Positions 33,866 through 46,439 of a DNA stretch of 64,000 nucleotides are shown here, piece after piece. The DNA is from Brassica napus (Eukaryota > Streptophyta > Magnoliopsida > Brassicales > Brassicaceae), in contig NC_063442.1 in the NCBI RefSeq assembly GCF_020379485.1, positions 15,374,009 through 15,438,008 of the forward strand, written 5' to 3'. Position numbers and translations under genes: made by a program. Position 1 is the first letter of the stretch; every line of letters starts with the position of its first letter. The notes below the pieces were generated by a model. The model made no database searches, had not been told where the DNA came from, and saw only the letters and a list, made by a program, of their open reading frames with translations.

Positions 33866-35157
33866 TGATGACACCACCAAGATATGGAAAACGTAATTCT
33901 GAAAACCGCAGTCTATTCAAACCTTGAGGTAACAGATGATTCTGCGATAGCACAAGGAAATAACCATTGCTATGAACACGAACATGAGTCGACCGGGAGA
34001 AATCCGACGGATTCACATATAGGCTATGAGCAAGAAGAACGATATGAGGATTTGAGGGAGAGGAATCAAGCACCTGATATGTATGGATCAAGGCGGAATT
34101 ATGCAACAACACATAATCCAAGGCGGAATGAATGTGAGTTCATGCACCGGGAAAGGACGTCCGAGCCACGTTGTAGGCAAGAACAGAGGACAGCTGTGAG
34201 TTCTTATCCTCTTATAGTATTAGTACAAGGCTTGCTAGATAGACTTGATCATAGAACCGATGAATCATCAGAGCGAAGACCATCCTACCCTCCTGATTAC
34301 CTGAAGATGGTCACGTTAATGAAGAAATTTGGAACTGTTAGATATCCTGGAAGAACAGATCCCTTCGAAGCGTCAACATGGCTGAGGAATTTGGAGAAAA
34401 ACTTTTGGGCCATCCACTGCCCTGATAATTTCAAGAAAGATGTGGCAATATATTACTTGACCAAAGATGCTTCTTATTGGAGGGATAACGTAGAAGAATA
34501 CTATATGGGAAGAGATATCGACTGGGAAGATTTTAAAACAGAATTTGAACGGAATACTTCCCACCTGAAGCAAAAGACCGGCTGGAGATTCAATTCTTGG
34601 AGTTAACTCAAGGCAACCAGAAAGTCAGGGAGTATGAGGCATAATTTACAAAGCTAAGGAAATATTCTCCTTATGGAGCTAGGAATGAAGGTGCACTAAT
34701 TCGAAGGTTTATAAGAGGACTGCGAGCGGATTTGGCTAGCCGACTGCAAGTAGTGACGTTTCATAGCCTTTATGAATTGGCGGAAATATTGGTAAATGTT
34801 GAAGAAGGTATGGAAAAGGAGCAAGCCATGATGAAACATGCAGAGCGATCTCGCAGAACTGAAGGGCTAGGAGTACGAAGAATGAATAATAAAGGACAAT
34901 TTAATCGAGGGAGAGGTCGAGGAAGAAGGATTGACAAACGGTTTACGAATGGCCCAGATGTGTGTTACACTTGTGGTGGTACATGACATTTTTCTAGCAG
35001 TTGTCCTTATAGTCAGGGAATAAAAGCCCCTGATTATATTACTTGCTTCTCGTGTGGTGAGAAAGGGCATTATGCCAACAGTTGTCCCCATAAGAGACAA
35101 GTTACGCTTCCAGCACCACCCACTAGACTAGCGATTGAACCAGCCCCGAAGCGCTAG
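33866..35157 (+). pseudogene. gag relic with CCHC zinc knuckle
   Basis: The main open frame is 33884-34606 and contains FEASTWLRNLEKNFWAI, a retrotransposon gag motif. A frameshift near 34585 moves the frame, with a stop near 34645 and another at 34985. A zinc knuckle CFSCGEKGHYANSC lies at about 35046-35087, preceded by a partial first knuckle (CYTCGG). Gag packages element RNA into virus-like particles. It is broken and cannot give a full product. Confidence 0.88.
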
Positions 35158-35317
35158 GCAGTTGGAAAGCAAGTGAATGCTTTAGAGTTAGAAAAGCCCG
35201 AACCACAACAGCCCCATCAGGGCCTGATCACATGTAAGTAGGGTTTTAACTCATTGCTTGTTTGTGTGAATTTGATGCATGAAATATAAAATGTGATATA
35301 GATATTGTTTAGGAACA

Positions 35318-35887
35318 TTGTGTGTTGGTGGAGTTTATGTGCATGTTCTCTTCGACTCGGGTGCCACACATAGCTTTGTGGTACCCGAGATAGTGTCGAG
35401 TTTTAAGGGAACCTTTACTAGAGTAAAAGTAGGTGTTTCAGTTAGAATCCCTGGGAACCATAACCTTCGTGCCGATAGTTGTGTACTTGGGATTCCAATC
35501 TATGTGAGATCAACGGTATATCCGGTAGACCTGCTAGTTGTTCCTTTAGGACAACACGAAGTGATTTTGGGCATGGACTGGCTGTCGAGATACTACGCAC
35601 AGTTGGATTATGGTCGAGGAAGAATTACACTTGAAGAAAGAGGACAACCATCAACGACATACTATGGAATATGTCCAAGTGTTGGAGTGTCACTTGTATC
35701 TGCCTTAAGAGTTGAGAAAGATTTGATCGAGGGCGAGGTATATCTTGTAACTCTTATTACCCTTGGTGGAGAATTGAATGAAGGGACAAAGTTGGAAGAG
35801 ATAGCAGTAGTAAAAGAATACCAGAATGTATTCCAGCCATTGGAAGGATTGCCCCACCACGAAGTGATCTTTTCACCATTACATTAG
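35318..35887 (+). pseudogene. Aspartic protease region of pol
   Basis: Contains HVLFDSGATHSFV with the DSG catalytic triad, and later VILGMDWLSRY. The frame ends at a stop near 35887, before the RT begins, so pol is not continuous. The intact enzyme would cleave the Gag-Pol polyprotein. Confidence 0.9.
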
Positions 35888-35907
35888 AGTCGGGAGCAGC
35901 CCCAATA

Positions 35908-37110
35908 GCTAAGGCACCTTATCGAATGGCTCCAGCTGAGCTTGCTGAATTAAAGAAGCAGTTGAAAGATTTGATAGAAAAAGGATTTATCAGACCGAGT
36001 TCTTCACCATGGGGAGCACCAGTCTTATTTGTAAAGAAGAAAGACGGTACCATGCGGTTATGCATCGATTATAGAGGTATTAAATGTTACAGTAAAGGAC
36101 AAGTATCCCTTGTCAAGGATCGATGAATTGTAGGATCAGCTTCATAGGGCAAGCTGGTTCTCAAAGATAGATTTGGCATCGGGATATCATCAAATCCCAA
36201 TATCAGAGTCCGATATCATGAAGACGGCTTTTAGGACCCGGTATGGCCACTATGAATTTGTGGTAATGTCTTTTGGTCTTACTAATTCGCCGGCTGCTTT
36301 CATGCGCTTGATGAATGACATATTTTGTGATTACTTGGATAAGTTTGTAATCATGTTTATTGATGATATACTTATTTATTCCAAGAGTAAAGAGAAACAT
36401 GCAGAGCACCTCCAAAAAGTGTTAGAGCGATTATGAAGCCACAAGTTGTTCGCCAAGTTTAGTAAATGTAGTTTCTGGAAAAGGGAGATTGGATTCCTTG
36501 GTCATCGAGTGTCAGAGAAAGGAGTTACAATAGATCCTGAAAAGGTTAAAGTAGTTAAGGACTGGCCACGCTCTACCAGCGCTACCGAAGTTCGAAGCTT
36601 TTTCTAGGATTGGTTGGGTATTATTGAAAGTTAGTGAGGAACTTTTCCATCATGACCAAACCCTTGACGAGGCTGACTGGAAAAGATATATCATTTGAAT
36701 GGGATAAGAAAGAGGAGAAGGCTTTTACACAATTTAAGGAAGCTTTGACGATAGCACCTATTCTTGCATTACCTACTCCAGGAAGACCTTACACAATATA
36801 CACTGATGCTTCTCGAGTAGGACTGTGTTGTGTACTGATGCAGGATGAAAAGGTCATCGCCTATGGTTCAAGACAGTTAAGGAAGCACGAGGAGAATTAA
36901 CCCACCCACGATCTAGAGATGGCTGCAGTGGTATTTGCTTTAAAAATATGGAGATCCTATCTTTATGGCGAGACGATTGAAATCTTTACTGATCATAAGA
37001 GTCTCAAGTATCTCTTTACTCAGTCAGATTTGAATTTGAGACAAAGGAGGTGGATGGAGTTTATCACGGATTATGACTTACAAATCTAAGATTACCCAGG
37101 AAAGGCCAAT
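35908..37110 (+). pseudogene. Reverse transcriptase and RNase H region of pol
   Basis: RT starts at [20 protein letters not shown] (near 35950) with [16 protein letters not shown]. The catalytic block [10 protein letters not shown] lies at 36356-36385. RNase H follows with [15 protein letters not shown] (near 36800). Breaks: frameshift after CIDYRGIK (about 36080), stop near 36434, frameshift/stop near 36606, stops near 36898 and 37087. Active-site residues are mostly kept, suggesting the damage is not very old. Confidence 0.9.
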
Positions 37111-38193
37111 GTGGTAGCAGATGCACTGAGTCGGAGGAGAAGTGATACAGCTATTGAGAAGGACTTAGAAGCCTTAAACGCAGAATTCAAGATGATTAGT
37201 CTTTCAGCCATAGAAGGCGAGGGCAGCGAGCCATTGAGATTGCGAGCAGTGAATCAAGCAAACCTCCTGCAAAGAATACGAGAAGAGCAGAAGGAAGATG
37301 TGAAGCTAAAAAAGATTATAAAAGAACTTGAAGAATCAGGCGGAAGAAATGATAGTGGTTATCATTTAGCTGATGACAGAACCCTCCTACTGAACGGAAG
37401 GATAACCGTACCTGTAGGAAAGGAGTTACGAGAAGAGATCTTGAAAATCGCACACCACTCAATATTAAGTATTCATCCTGGAAGCACCAAGATGTACCAG
37501 GATATATGTCGATACTATCACTGGCCAGGAATCAAACGATCAGTTGCTAAGTGGATAGTTCAGTGCCAGACCTGCCAACAAATTAAGGCTGACCATCAAG
37601 TGCCGGGAGGATTATTACAAAACCTACCAATCCCAGAATGGAAGTGGGAGTCAGTGGCTATGGATTTTGTAATGGGACTACCTCGAGCACCAGGAAGAGG
37701 GAATGATACTATATGGGTGGTGGTAGACCGACTAACTAAGACTGCTCATTTTCTACCCATTAGAATAGTTGACAAGGTAGAAGTACTAGCAGAAGTTTAC
37801 TTAAAGGAGATAGTACGATTACATGGAGTTCCTGCCAACATAGTATCTGATCGTGATCCAAGATTTACGGCTCAATTCTGGAGAGATTTCCAGCAAGTAT
37901 TAGAGACTGATCTTCATATGAGTACGGCGTTTCACCCTGAAAATGACGGGCAGACGGAGCGAACAATCAGAACCTTGGAAGATTTGCTAAGGATGAGTGT
38001 TTTAGACTGGTCAGGTACATGGGAACAATACTTACCTTTGGTAGAATTCCCTTATAACAACAGTTACCATGCAAGTATTGGAATGTCCCCATATGAGGCA
38101 TTATATGGACGACCTTGCCGCACACCACTGTGTTGGGCTGAAATTGGAGAAAGACATATGTTAGGACCAGATGTAGTAGATGAAACAACATAA
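37111..38193 (+). pseudogene. Integrase region of pol
   Basis: 360-codon open stretch. It opens with VADALSRR, the end of RNase H. The HHCC zinc finger has [10 protein letters not shown] and CQTCQQIK. The DDE core has [12 protein letters not shown] (first D), SDRDPRF (second D) and [17 protein letters not shown] (E), all present. The stretch ends at a TAA at 38191-38193. It is the best preserved part of the element but cannot be made as part of an intact polyprotein. Confidence 0.9.
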
Positions 38194-38740
38194 AAGATAA
38201 GGATTGTCCGGGAGAATATGAAGAAAGCTCAAGACAGGCAGAAGGAGTATGCCGATCAGAATAGACGTGAAGTAATATTTCAAGTTGGTGATTGGGTATA
38301 TTTGAAGGTGGCCGCACAGAAAGGGAGAGATAGATTCAGAAAAGTGGGAAAGTTAGCCACTCGATATATAGGACCATACTGAGTGATGCAACGGGTTGGA
38401 GAAGTAGCCTATCAATTAGAGTTACCATCAGATATGACACTTCACCCAGTTTTCCATGTCTCAATGTTAAGAAGGCATATACGAGATCCTACCGAAGTAG
38501 AGCCGCAACGAGTTGAAAACCTTCGTTCCAACCTCACTTACCCTGAAGAACTACTTCGAATCGGAGAAAGACGGATAACAAAACTGAAGAATTGAGAGTT
38601 TCCTCAAGTGCTAATATTTTGGGAAAAACAGCGTCGAGTAATTGTGACATGGGAAGATGAAGAGAGGTTTAGAGCAACTCATCCTGAACTGTTTTTGGAA
38701 GATGATGAAGAGCAGCTGGGTGGAGCATCAAACCACTAAG
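38194..38740 (+). pseudogene. Integrase C-terminal and chromodomain-like tail
   Basis: After a stop, frames read VGEVAYQLELPSDM and HPVFHVSMLRRHIRD (GPY/F region), then TWEDEERFRATHPELF, similar to the last part of a chromodomain. Stops lie near 38383 and 38595. Chromodomains direct integration toward marked chromatin. Confidence 0.75.
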
Positions 38741-38760
38741 AATTCGAGACGAATTCTATT

Positions 38761-38773
38761 AAGAGGGGGAGAA
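38761..38773 (+). promoter_or_regulatory. Polypurine tract
   Basis: AAGAGGGGGAGAA directly precedes the TG of the 3' LTR, where plus-strand DNA synthesis would start. Confidence 0.85.
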
Positions 38774-40997
38774 TGTAATAATCCTCTTTAAAGAGTAAAA
38801 CAAAGACAAGGAAAAATCTTGTAACAGCCGAGAAAATTACTCAAGTAAGTGGAAGTCGGATTGATCTTTTCCCGTGGATGTTTGTGGATCCCAAGGTACA
38901 TAAGAAAAATTTAGAAAGTCTTAGAATAGTTTTCCATCTGAAGAAATAAATTCTTCAGGAAGTTTAGTGGATTGAAAATGCTCGCGGTTCGGCCTAGAAC
39001 GCCCTAGTCGGACGAGAAAATTAATCGAAAATTTATTATAAGGCCTTAAGATATGAAAGACCTTAGAGTTATTTTAAAAATGTTTTGGTCTACGAAATCT
39101 AGGTTTTTGTCAAGGAGAAACATTTCCGCCAGCTCGGATCAGCTTATAACACGTTCGAGATTTAAATACGGCCCATTCGGGCCCATCTACGATGTGTTAA
39201 GCATATCCGGAAGCTTCTGGAGGATGCAGCTGCTTGTCTACCTTCTTAATCAGCTAGACATGTGTTACTCCTTTACTGGATAATCCACCAAGCAGCTCTT
39301 GCTTATGTCCTATTGGTTGAATTGGTGGCTGGCCACAAAACTTGTTTTAATTGGACAGATTTGTGGCTGCACACCAATCTCTCTCCAATTGGTGGCATGG
39401 GCACCCATGACAGCTCATGCTTGTAACCCACGACCTATACCTTCTCCTGAGCTCATTCTCCAGCCTATAAATAGCAGACCACCCTCTTAGCCATTTCTCA
39501 TGTTTAGAACCCTAACCATATCAGCTCGAAAAAGTCAAAACCCTAAGGTAAAATGTTTTTGTCTTTAGCTTTCTTTTTATTTAGATTTTTTTTTCTTAGT
39601 TAGAACTTGGATAGCCTTTCTTACCCTACCCTTTCTGTATTTAGATTTCTAAAGCTCTAGAGTTTTTCGATAAAAGTTTAAAGTGAAGCCGACCGCGAGA
39701 TAGAAGCGTTTCCAGTCCAAAACTTTCATCTAAGTGTTGAGGTGAGTCTCGGTTATGGGTTATGATTGTTGTGTGTGCGGCTAGCGCCTGCAAAGCAAGA
39801 GTATTGGTTGATGCATTGCTAGGTTGCGCGTTTAGATATATAATGATATGATAATGATTGATGTTTGTGAAAGATATTGAGTTATATCGTCGTGCCTCAG
39901 CTCGAGGGGTATAACATGATTGTGATACATTGATGTTGTGGTGCATATACTTATGTCATTGCATTATATTGTTTGGGCCTTGGCTCAGATAATATAACAT
40001 GTTTGATCATATCTTAACGGGAAAACCCGTAAATCCACAGACTTGATCCGTGAGAGTCCGACACTCGGGTGGAGTGTCGTGAGAGTCATTGGTGTCCACT
40101 CGAGGCCCGTGCCTTGTCCCGGACCTTACCAAAATTAGTTCCAGGAAGAACGCGAAGACACGTGTGATAGAGCTAGCTACCCTTGACCGTGTAGCTGCAT
40201 GACGATGCGGCAAGTGTGTTATCCGGGCCATCGGCTTTTTAGACTTTGTGTTTAGAGTCAATGAGCGCAAGAAGGGATGTATTATGGACTTCGTATCGAG
40301 ATAGAAACCAATGGCGAGAGGCAGTCCTCGATGATCGATAATGATCTAAACACTCGTGAAGAGTGGATGCTTGTTTACATGATTGCTTTATTTTTGCATT
40401 GCATATTTCTTAATATAATTGATCCTTGTTGCTTAATGTTTGATGCATAATGGGGGGATATATAATTGTTAGAAAACCCGACTCACTGAGCAAAATAGTT
40501 GCTCATTAGACTCTTTGTTTTGCAGGTAACCCATAGTAGTAGGTTCCATTTGGGATCGGAGGAGCACAAAGCTGTTGGTGTAGATTTGCTACCTTTTGCA
40601 AACATGTACGTTTTGTAATATGTAAGATATGGTTTTGAACATCGGCCGAGCATGTATAAATTTTGATGTGGTTGAACTTAAAGTATATATAAATAAAAAA
40701 AAGTGTTTGTGAAATGCTTGGATTCCATATGATACAAGTCCTAGTCCGGGACGAACTAACTAACGGTTTCAAATTCGGGTTGCAAAGCTTTAACTTGGAA
40801 TCGCTAGGAAACCCGTTCTTGGACATATGATCTTTGGATTTCGGATCTGATCTGGGAACCTCGGATCAAATGTTCGGGCACGTGGTAGTAGTATTTTTGA
40901 TCTGGTTAGAGTTCTTTAGTTCGCCGTGCATGTTCTTGTTTGATTGGTGCATGACAAACTAATTAACTTTTATTTATTTCGGATCGGGGGTGTTACA
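38774..40997 (+). repeat. Full-length 3' LTR
   Basis: 2224 bp from TGTAATAATCC to GGGGGTGTTACA, with TG...CA ends. It contains the only complete promoter of the element. The right flank is AGTAA. Confidence 0.9.
39466..39474 (+). promoter_or_regulatory. LTR TATA box
   Basis: TATAAATAG in the 3' LTR, followed by C-rich sequence where transcription would begin near 39496. The truncated 5' LTR lacks this region, so transcription would read outward into 41 kb rather than through the element. Confidence 0.65.
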
Positions 40998-41789
40998 AGT
41001 AATCTAATTCCTTCTTAACTGCATCGAAAACAAAAATAGTGTATATGCCCAATTATCGTATAGGTCTTATGCATGGAGTGCAAATCAATACTATTAAAAC
41101 TGAAGGACCTTTTTTTAGGTGCCCTTAGAGTTTTGAAGTATTTACAGATTTCTGCCACTAAAATATTTTTAGTCTATGCTTTTAATTAAATATTTTATCT
41201 TTTTTTCCAGAAATAAAACAATACGAAAATAAAAATATTGTGAATCAGTTACAATAAGGAATATTCCCAAAAAAATTCAATTAACCAAGTCTTTTTGAAA
41301 CTATTCATATCGCAAACTACAATCCCTTTTAATATATATCCGACTTACTTCTCTTAATTTTTACATTTTTAAATTGTAAATTTTTACATGCATACACATT
41401 TGTATTATTTGTATTAACGATATTAAAATAAACAATATGTTTGTCATTGCTTATAAACCATATGTTACACCATCATGCTCCAACACTAACGATTCAATAT
41501 GTTTTCGATTTTTTCAAATTGACATGGTATTATATATACATAAAGCTTAATATGTTAGTATTTCGGCAGTATTCAAAATTATGAACTCCTAACATATATG
41601 ATCATAACTCAATAAGCTATACTTTACAAAACCTTAAATCCCAAATCATTTAATTTATTTTCCTCCTCATCTATTAAAAATAATCCAACAAACTATAAAT
41701 ATGATAACTATTACATAAAAGCCGATATATTAAAAAAACAATATATTTTTGATACTCAAATTTCTGATTATACCGATATCTTTATTAAC

Positions 41790-42380
41790 TATGGGCCTGA
41801 CAGGTTCAAACGCAGCGGTTACGGTTGCGGTTGCGGGAGTTTGTGGATGCGGGCGGTTGCGGTTTCTAGCGGTTTTAAGAGATTTGTACGACTGGTACTG
41901 CGGTTAAAAATTGGTGCGTTTGCGGAAGACTTATGACTGGTTAACTATCAAATGCGGTAACAGTCAAATAATAAATTAACAATATTTACATTTAATATAA
42001 TTCTAAAAATATCAAAAATCATAAAATTATAATAAATATAAAATTTATATTTAGAAAGTTATGATTTTAATTTTTGAAAATTTATTGAAATTGTTTTTAT
42101 TATATATTTTTTCATAATTTCATAATTTCAATTTTAAATTTTTTATTAAATATTTTTACTTTTGTATATATATTGTTTAAAAAAAAAGAAAAAAAAATTA
42201 CCCTCCCGCAACCGCCCGCAACCGCAAACGCTAGCTGGAGCCAGCTTTTGAATTTATGAGATTCAGAGCGGTTTGAAGCAGTTTAAAGCGATTTGAATGA
42301 TTGTTGCAAACCGCCGACAACCGCTACCAACCGCAAAAGCTGCGTTTGCGGGTGGTAGCAGGAAAACCAGTCGCCCTCTA
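41790..42380. mobile_element. GC-motif hairpin element (GCGGTTGCGG family)
   Basis: The left arm has GCGGTTACGGTTGCGGTTGC and the right arm the inverse CCCGCAACCGCCCGCAACCG and similar. The ends TATGGGCCTGACAGG and CCAGTCGCCCTCTA are imperfect inverted repeats and hAT-like. No clear target duplication. It lies inside Helitron D. Confidence 0.6.
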
Positions 42381-42635
42381 TGTAAAGTACAGTTTGCGTT
42401 ATCATTATAGTTGCAAATCTTTTTTCAAATCAAGAATAAAAAATAAAACAAGAAAATCATAAGTTTTGAACATTTATACGAATATACTAAATAACAAACT
42501 AGCAGCCAATCATTAGAGTTACAAATCTTCCACATATCAATAACAAAAAACAAGAAAATCGAAAGATTAAAGAAAACAATAACTCCAGATTTTGCTCTTC
42601 TTTAGATATAAAATATATTAATAACATTAAATTTT

Positions 42636-43077
42636 GAGAAATTTTCCGAAATAGACATTTTTATGGTTTTTGTCACAAAAGAACTTCTTAGGAAAAAATG
42701 ACCAAAATATTTCATTTAATAGATAAAAGACTCTTAAACCCTAAATATGTAAATACAAATAATTAAATAACTAAATAAAAGTTAAAAACAAAATTATTTT
42801 TTTTATAATTTCAAATTATTTTTTTCAAATTCAAACTTTTTATTTTTTTAATTTTTCTATTTTTCTCTGATTTTATTTTTTGAAATTCAAAATGTTTTTT
42901 TAACTATTTTTAAATTTTTATTTTTATTTTTTTAATATTTATTTTTATTTTATAAAATTTTAAACTTTAATCCTAAAACTCTACCTCTTAACTTTAATGA
43001 AATATTTTGGTCATTTTAATCCTTATAAACTATATTTATGACAAAATCTTTTTCAAGGCTATCCTAAGATAGTTCTC
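42636..43077. mobile_element. Non-autonomous Mutator-like element, copy 2
   Basis: 442 bp flanked by the perfect 9-bp duplication TTAAATTTT (42627-42635, 43078-43086). Starts GAGAAATTTTCC and ends ATAGTTCTC. The interior matches copies 1 and 3, including the TTTTTGTCACAAAA edge motif. Confidence 0.85.
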
Positions 43078-43482
43078 TTAAATTTTTAAGGAAATAATTT
43101 GGATTTATTCACCATTTATTCAGTTAATTAATTTAAAATAATTACTTATAATTAACTACACATACTTTTAACTAGATTCACTTTGGGTTTTATGAAAATA
43201 TAAAAACATGACTCAAACCCAACATTACATGAACAATCAGAAAAAGTATTGTTTCTAAATAGGTCCGAAAACCCCAAGCCTAACAATTTGAAAACTTAAA
43301 CTCGAACCGATATGAACCTAAAACTTGAACGCACATTACTATGAGACGTCAAAATAAATTACTCTCAATTATAGAAGTCAAAACTCAAATATTAAAACTC
43401 AGACAAAACAAATTAGTCTTTTAAATTAAAAAATTTAATCAAAATGTTATCCCGCGCTTTCAAAGCGCGGGTCAAAATCTAG

Positions 43483-44581
43483 TCTTATATATTAAAAGAG
43501 AAGTCACAACTTTTTTCATGTGTGAGTTTTTAAATTGGACATTCTCCTAGATAATTACTTTAATGAAATTTTCTATTTGCATAAAAATATCATAACAATA
43601 ATTGTGGTTACATTTTAGTCTTTTCTTTTCCTAAATAACTAAGTAAATGTATGGTTTATGAGATCTTTTCCTGATTTCCTTCCTAAACATATGCTTTTTT
43701 TTTAACATGTGATATTTTTCTAATTTAATTTCAGCTATTTAATTAAAAAGGAACATTAGAAAATGTATCCTTTCATCTAGAGTTCAAGAGAGTTATAATA
43801 AACATTATTCATATAGACATGATTTTAATATCTTCATTTTTCATTTGAAATACAAATAAATATTTTTAAGAAAATTCTATCAAAATACTTTTAAAAAGAA
43901 TTCAGAATCATTTAAAAATTTACTTACAATAAGTACTTAGTTCAAATTTTTACATATAATAAACTTTAATTAGAAATTAAAATTTAATTTAGTTTTCATT
44001 TATCAGCAAAAAATTAAAATTATATAAAATATTATTAAATTTATTTTAATGGTAATGAAAAGTTAAATGATTAATTTTCTAAAATAAATTTTGCAAAGAT
44101 TTTAAAATTATTTTATTAGAAAGATCCATTTCTATTTCTAATTAAAAAATAAAACTATTTTGCCCAAATTAGTGTATTTCATGTAATTTGCTCAAATAAG
44201 ATCACTACTACAAAATTATTTTGAAGTACAATATATTGTAGCTAATTTTTAAAAAAATTATTGTTTTTAACAGTATCTCAAAAAACAATTATTGAAGTTA
44301 AATTAAATTGGATCTACATAAAAAAAGCATTTGTCATAAAAAATATTATGTATAATAGTATTGCACCATAATAATATAAAATAGTATTGTTACATAATAA
44401 TTTTGACATAAATAAAAAATTTACAAAATTTATAGTAATAATATATAAGTCACATAAACATAGGTATTATAGAAATATAACACTAAATTACACTAAGTTT
44501 TTGATAAATTTGTTATATAAATTTAAAATATTTTAGATTAGAAAGGAAAAAACCCGCACGGATGTGCGGATCAAGATCTAG
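43483..44581 (+). mobile_element. Helitron E
   Basis: Starts TCTTATATATTAAAAGAGAA at 43483, directly after the CTAG of Helitron D. It ends with a hairpin (CCGCACGGATGTGCGG), then ATCAAGATCTAG, at 44581, followed by T, the first base of Helitron F. Length 1099 bp. No coding seen. Confidence 0.82.
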
Positions 44582-45024
44582 TCAATATTTTTAAAACTGA
44601 ATGACCTTTTTTGAAGTGTCCTTTTGTTTCAACAGTATTTATAATTCTTTGCTACTGGTTTATTTTTATATGATTTTATATATATATGCCACGACTTTCC
44701 TTTTAATGCAACACTTATTTTATTAAAAAACATTATTTCCCCTTTTTGCTGTAACTAAACATTTATAACCGATCACATTATGTTTGCAATCAGAAATGTA
44801 CATATAATAAAAACCATCTGAGGGATAGTTTCTTGAATACACTGATTTTCATTGCTTAAAAAATAAATGTACCAAATTTTTCAGTATACATCTACACATT
44901 TCTCTTAGTTAGGAAAGAACCTTATCTTAGATTAGTACGCAGTTGTTTCCAAAGAAGTTTTCCAATCGTAATGCCAATGTACACACAAAAGAACCTGCAA
45001 ACCAATATATAGTCTATCATTTAG

Positions 45025-45719
45025 TAGGGGTGGGCGTTCGGGTACCCGTTCGGGTTCGGATCGGGTATTTTAGATTTTCGGGTATTTCGGTATAGAGGTG
45101 TAGAACCCGTTCGGTATTTCTGTACTTCGGGTCGGGTTCGGGTATTTTTAGTTCGGATTCTATTATTTCGGATCGGGTTCGGATATTTAGATTTTGAAAA
45201 AAAAAATTAAAATTATCATTTCTCAAGTTTCTTATATTTAAAAATATAACTTTCATTTAACTATTTTTTTATTTTAATAAATTGAATGGTTAATAGATTT
45301 GGACATAACATTTTAAAACTAAAAAGAGATTAATTTAGTTATTTTTGTTTTAAATTTTAGATGTAATTTTTTGTTAATTTTTGAAATAAAAAACTTGACA
45401 TGCATTTTAAGTGAGTAGCAAATCATTTTTTCGTAATTGTATGTATATCATATGAACTTAAAGTATGTGTAGTATCAATATAAATATTTTATATAAAATA
45501 AGAGATGTAAACTAGAAATATAAAGTTAATTATACATATGTTTGGTTATCTTCGGTTACCCATTCGGATTCTGGTATTATCCGTTCGGGTTCGGGTATCC
45601 AATCTCTTCTTATTCAATACCCGTTCGGGTATTTTGCTACTTCGGTTCGGATTTCGGTTCGGGTTTTTCGGATCGGGTTCGGATGCCACTTCGGATATCG
45701 GGTAAAGTGCCCACCCATA
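45025..45719. mobile_element. hAT-type non-autonomous element (GTTCGGGT family)
   Basis: Terminal inverted repeats TAGGGGTGGGC and GCCCACCCATA, flanked by a perfect 8-bp duplication TCATTTAG (45017-45024, 45720-45727), which identifies the hAT superfamily. Both arms are filled with CGGGTTCGGGTA motifs around an AT-rich centre without coding. Confidence 0.9.
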
Positions 45720-46154
45720 TCATTTAGGTTTGTTTTTGTTAATTAATGTGTAGAACAAAACATATAAACTAACTATCTGTGTATATAGTTTGTATAAACA
45801 GGGAAATGACCAACAACTTATGGTTTACATGTAAGACCTATCAAGTAAGACAATAAGTCCAACCATCTGTTCCATCAGTCAATATATTACAGATTCGTTG
45901 ATATGTGAAGAACCCTTGATAATACCTAACAAAACCCTAAACTCAATTTGATATTGTGTTTACTGTGAATAATGAACAAATAATTTAATTTACAACCAAT
46001 TAGATCCTAACTATTAAAACCATTAAGTTATCTAATTATAAGCGATTTTATTAAATGGATAAAAAATAATGGCACACAAAATATGAGCAATTTAAATCTC
46101 AAATATAAAACCACCACATCCAAAATTTGCGTAACTCTAATAATAATATATTCC

Positions 46155-46326
46155 GTTAATAACTAGCTCTTACTTAATATCAACCAATTAACAGTTAATA
46201 ACTAGCTCTTACTTAATATCAACCAAATATTCTGGCACACAATAACTAAGTATATGCCAAATAATATTCTTTTTCACCAATTAACAGTTAATAACTAGCT
46301 CTTACTTAATATCAACCAAATATTCT
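46155..46326. repeat. Three-copy direct repeat (AATAACTAGCTCTTACTTAA)
   Basis: A unit of about 33-48 bp with ATAACTAGCTCTTACTTAAT and ATCAACCAA occurs near 46157, 46195 and 46288. The later copies also share the AACAGTT and AAATATTCTG edges, so the array grew by unequal duplication. Confidence 0.8.
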
Positions 46327-46439
46327 GTTTCACTTAGTTTATTTACAGAATATATCTTATTATCCTACAGAAATCTACTAACTCCTAACTAACAAATCGA
46401 TTTACATCTAGATTATGTGGTTGAAATCTTAACTAAAAA

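Larger units (their letters stand above)
33032..40997 (+). mobile_element. Ty3/gypsy LTR retrotransposon, decayed (Tekay/Del-like)
   Basis: Order: truncated 5' LTR (33032-33673), PBS, gag with zinc knuckle, protease, reverse transcriptase, RNase H, integrase, chromodomain-like tail, PPT, full 3' LTR (38774-40997). The pol order PR-RT-RH-IN is Ty3/gypsy. Motifs such as HPVFHVSMLRR and a C-terminal TWEDEERFRATHPELF suggest a chromovirus of the Tekay/Del type. Stops and frameshifts interrupt gag, protease-RT and RNase H. No matching 5-bp duplication flanks the unit. Confidence 0.93.
41085..43482 (+). mobile_element. Helitron D
   Basis: Starts TCAATACTATTAAAACTGAA after an A (41084). Ends with the palindrome CCCGCGCTTTCAAAGCGCGG, then GTCAAAATCTAG, at 43482, before a T. 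That T is the first base of Helitron E. It holds a GC-motif hairpin element (41790-42380) and a Mutator-like element (42636-43077). No coding seen. Confidence 0.85.
44582..46439 (+). mobile_element. Helitron F, 5' part
   Basis: A third 5' terminus, TCAATATTTTTAAAACTGAA, begins exactly after Helitron E's CTAG and closely resembles the start of Helitron D. I could not find its 3' hairpin. It is interrupted by a hAT element (45025-45719) and probably by Helitron G, so its true right end is unknown. Confidence 0.6.
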
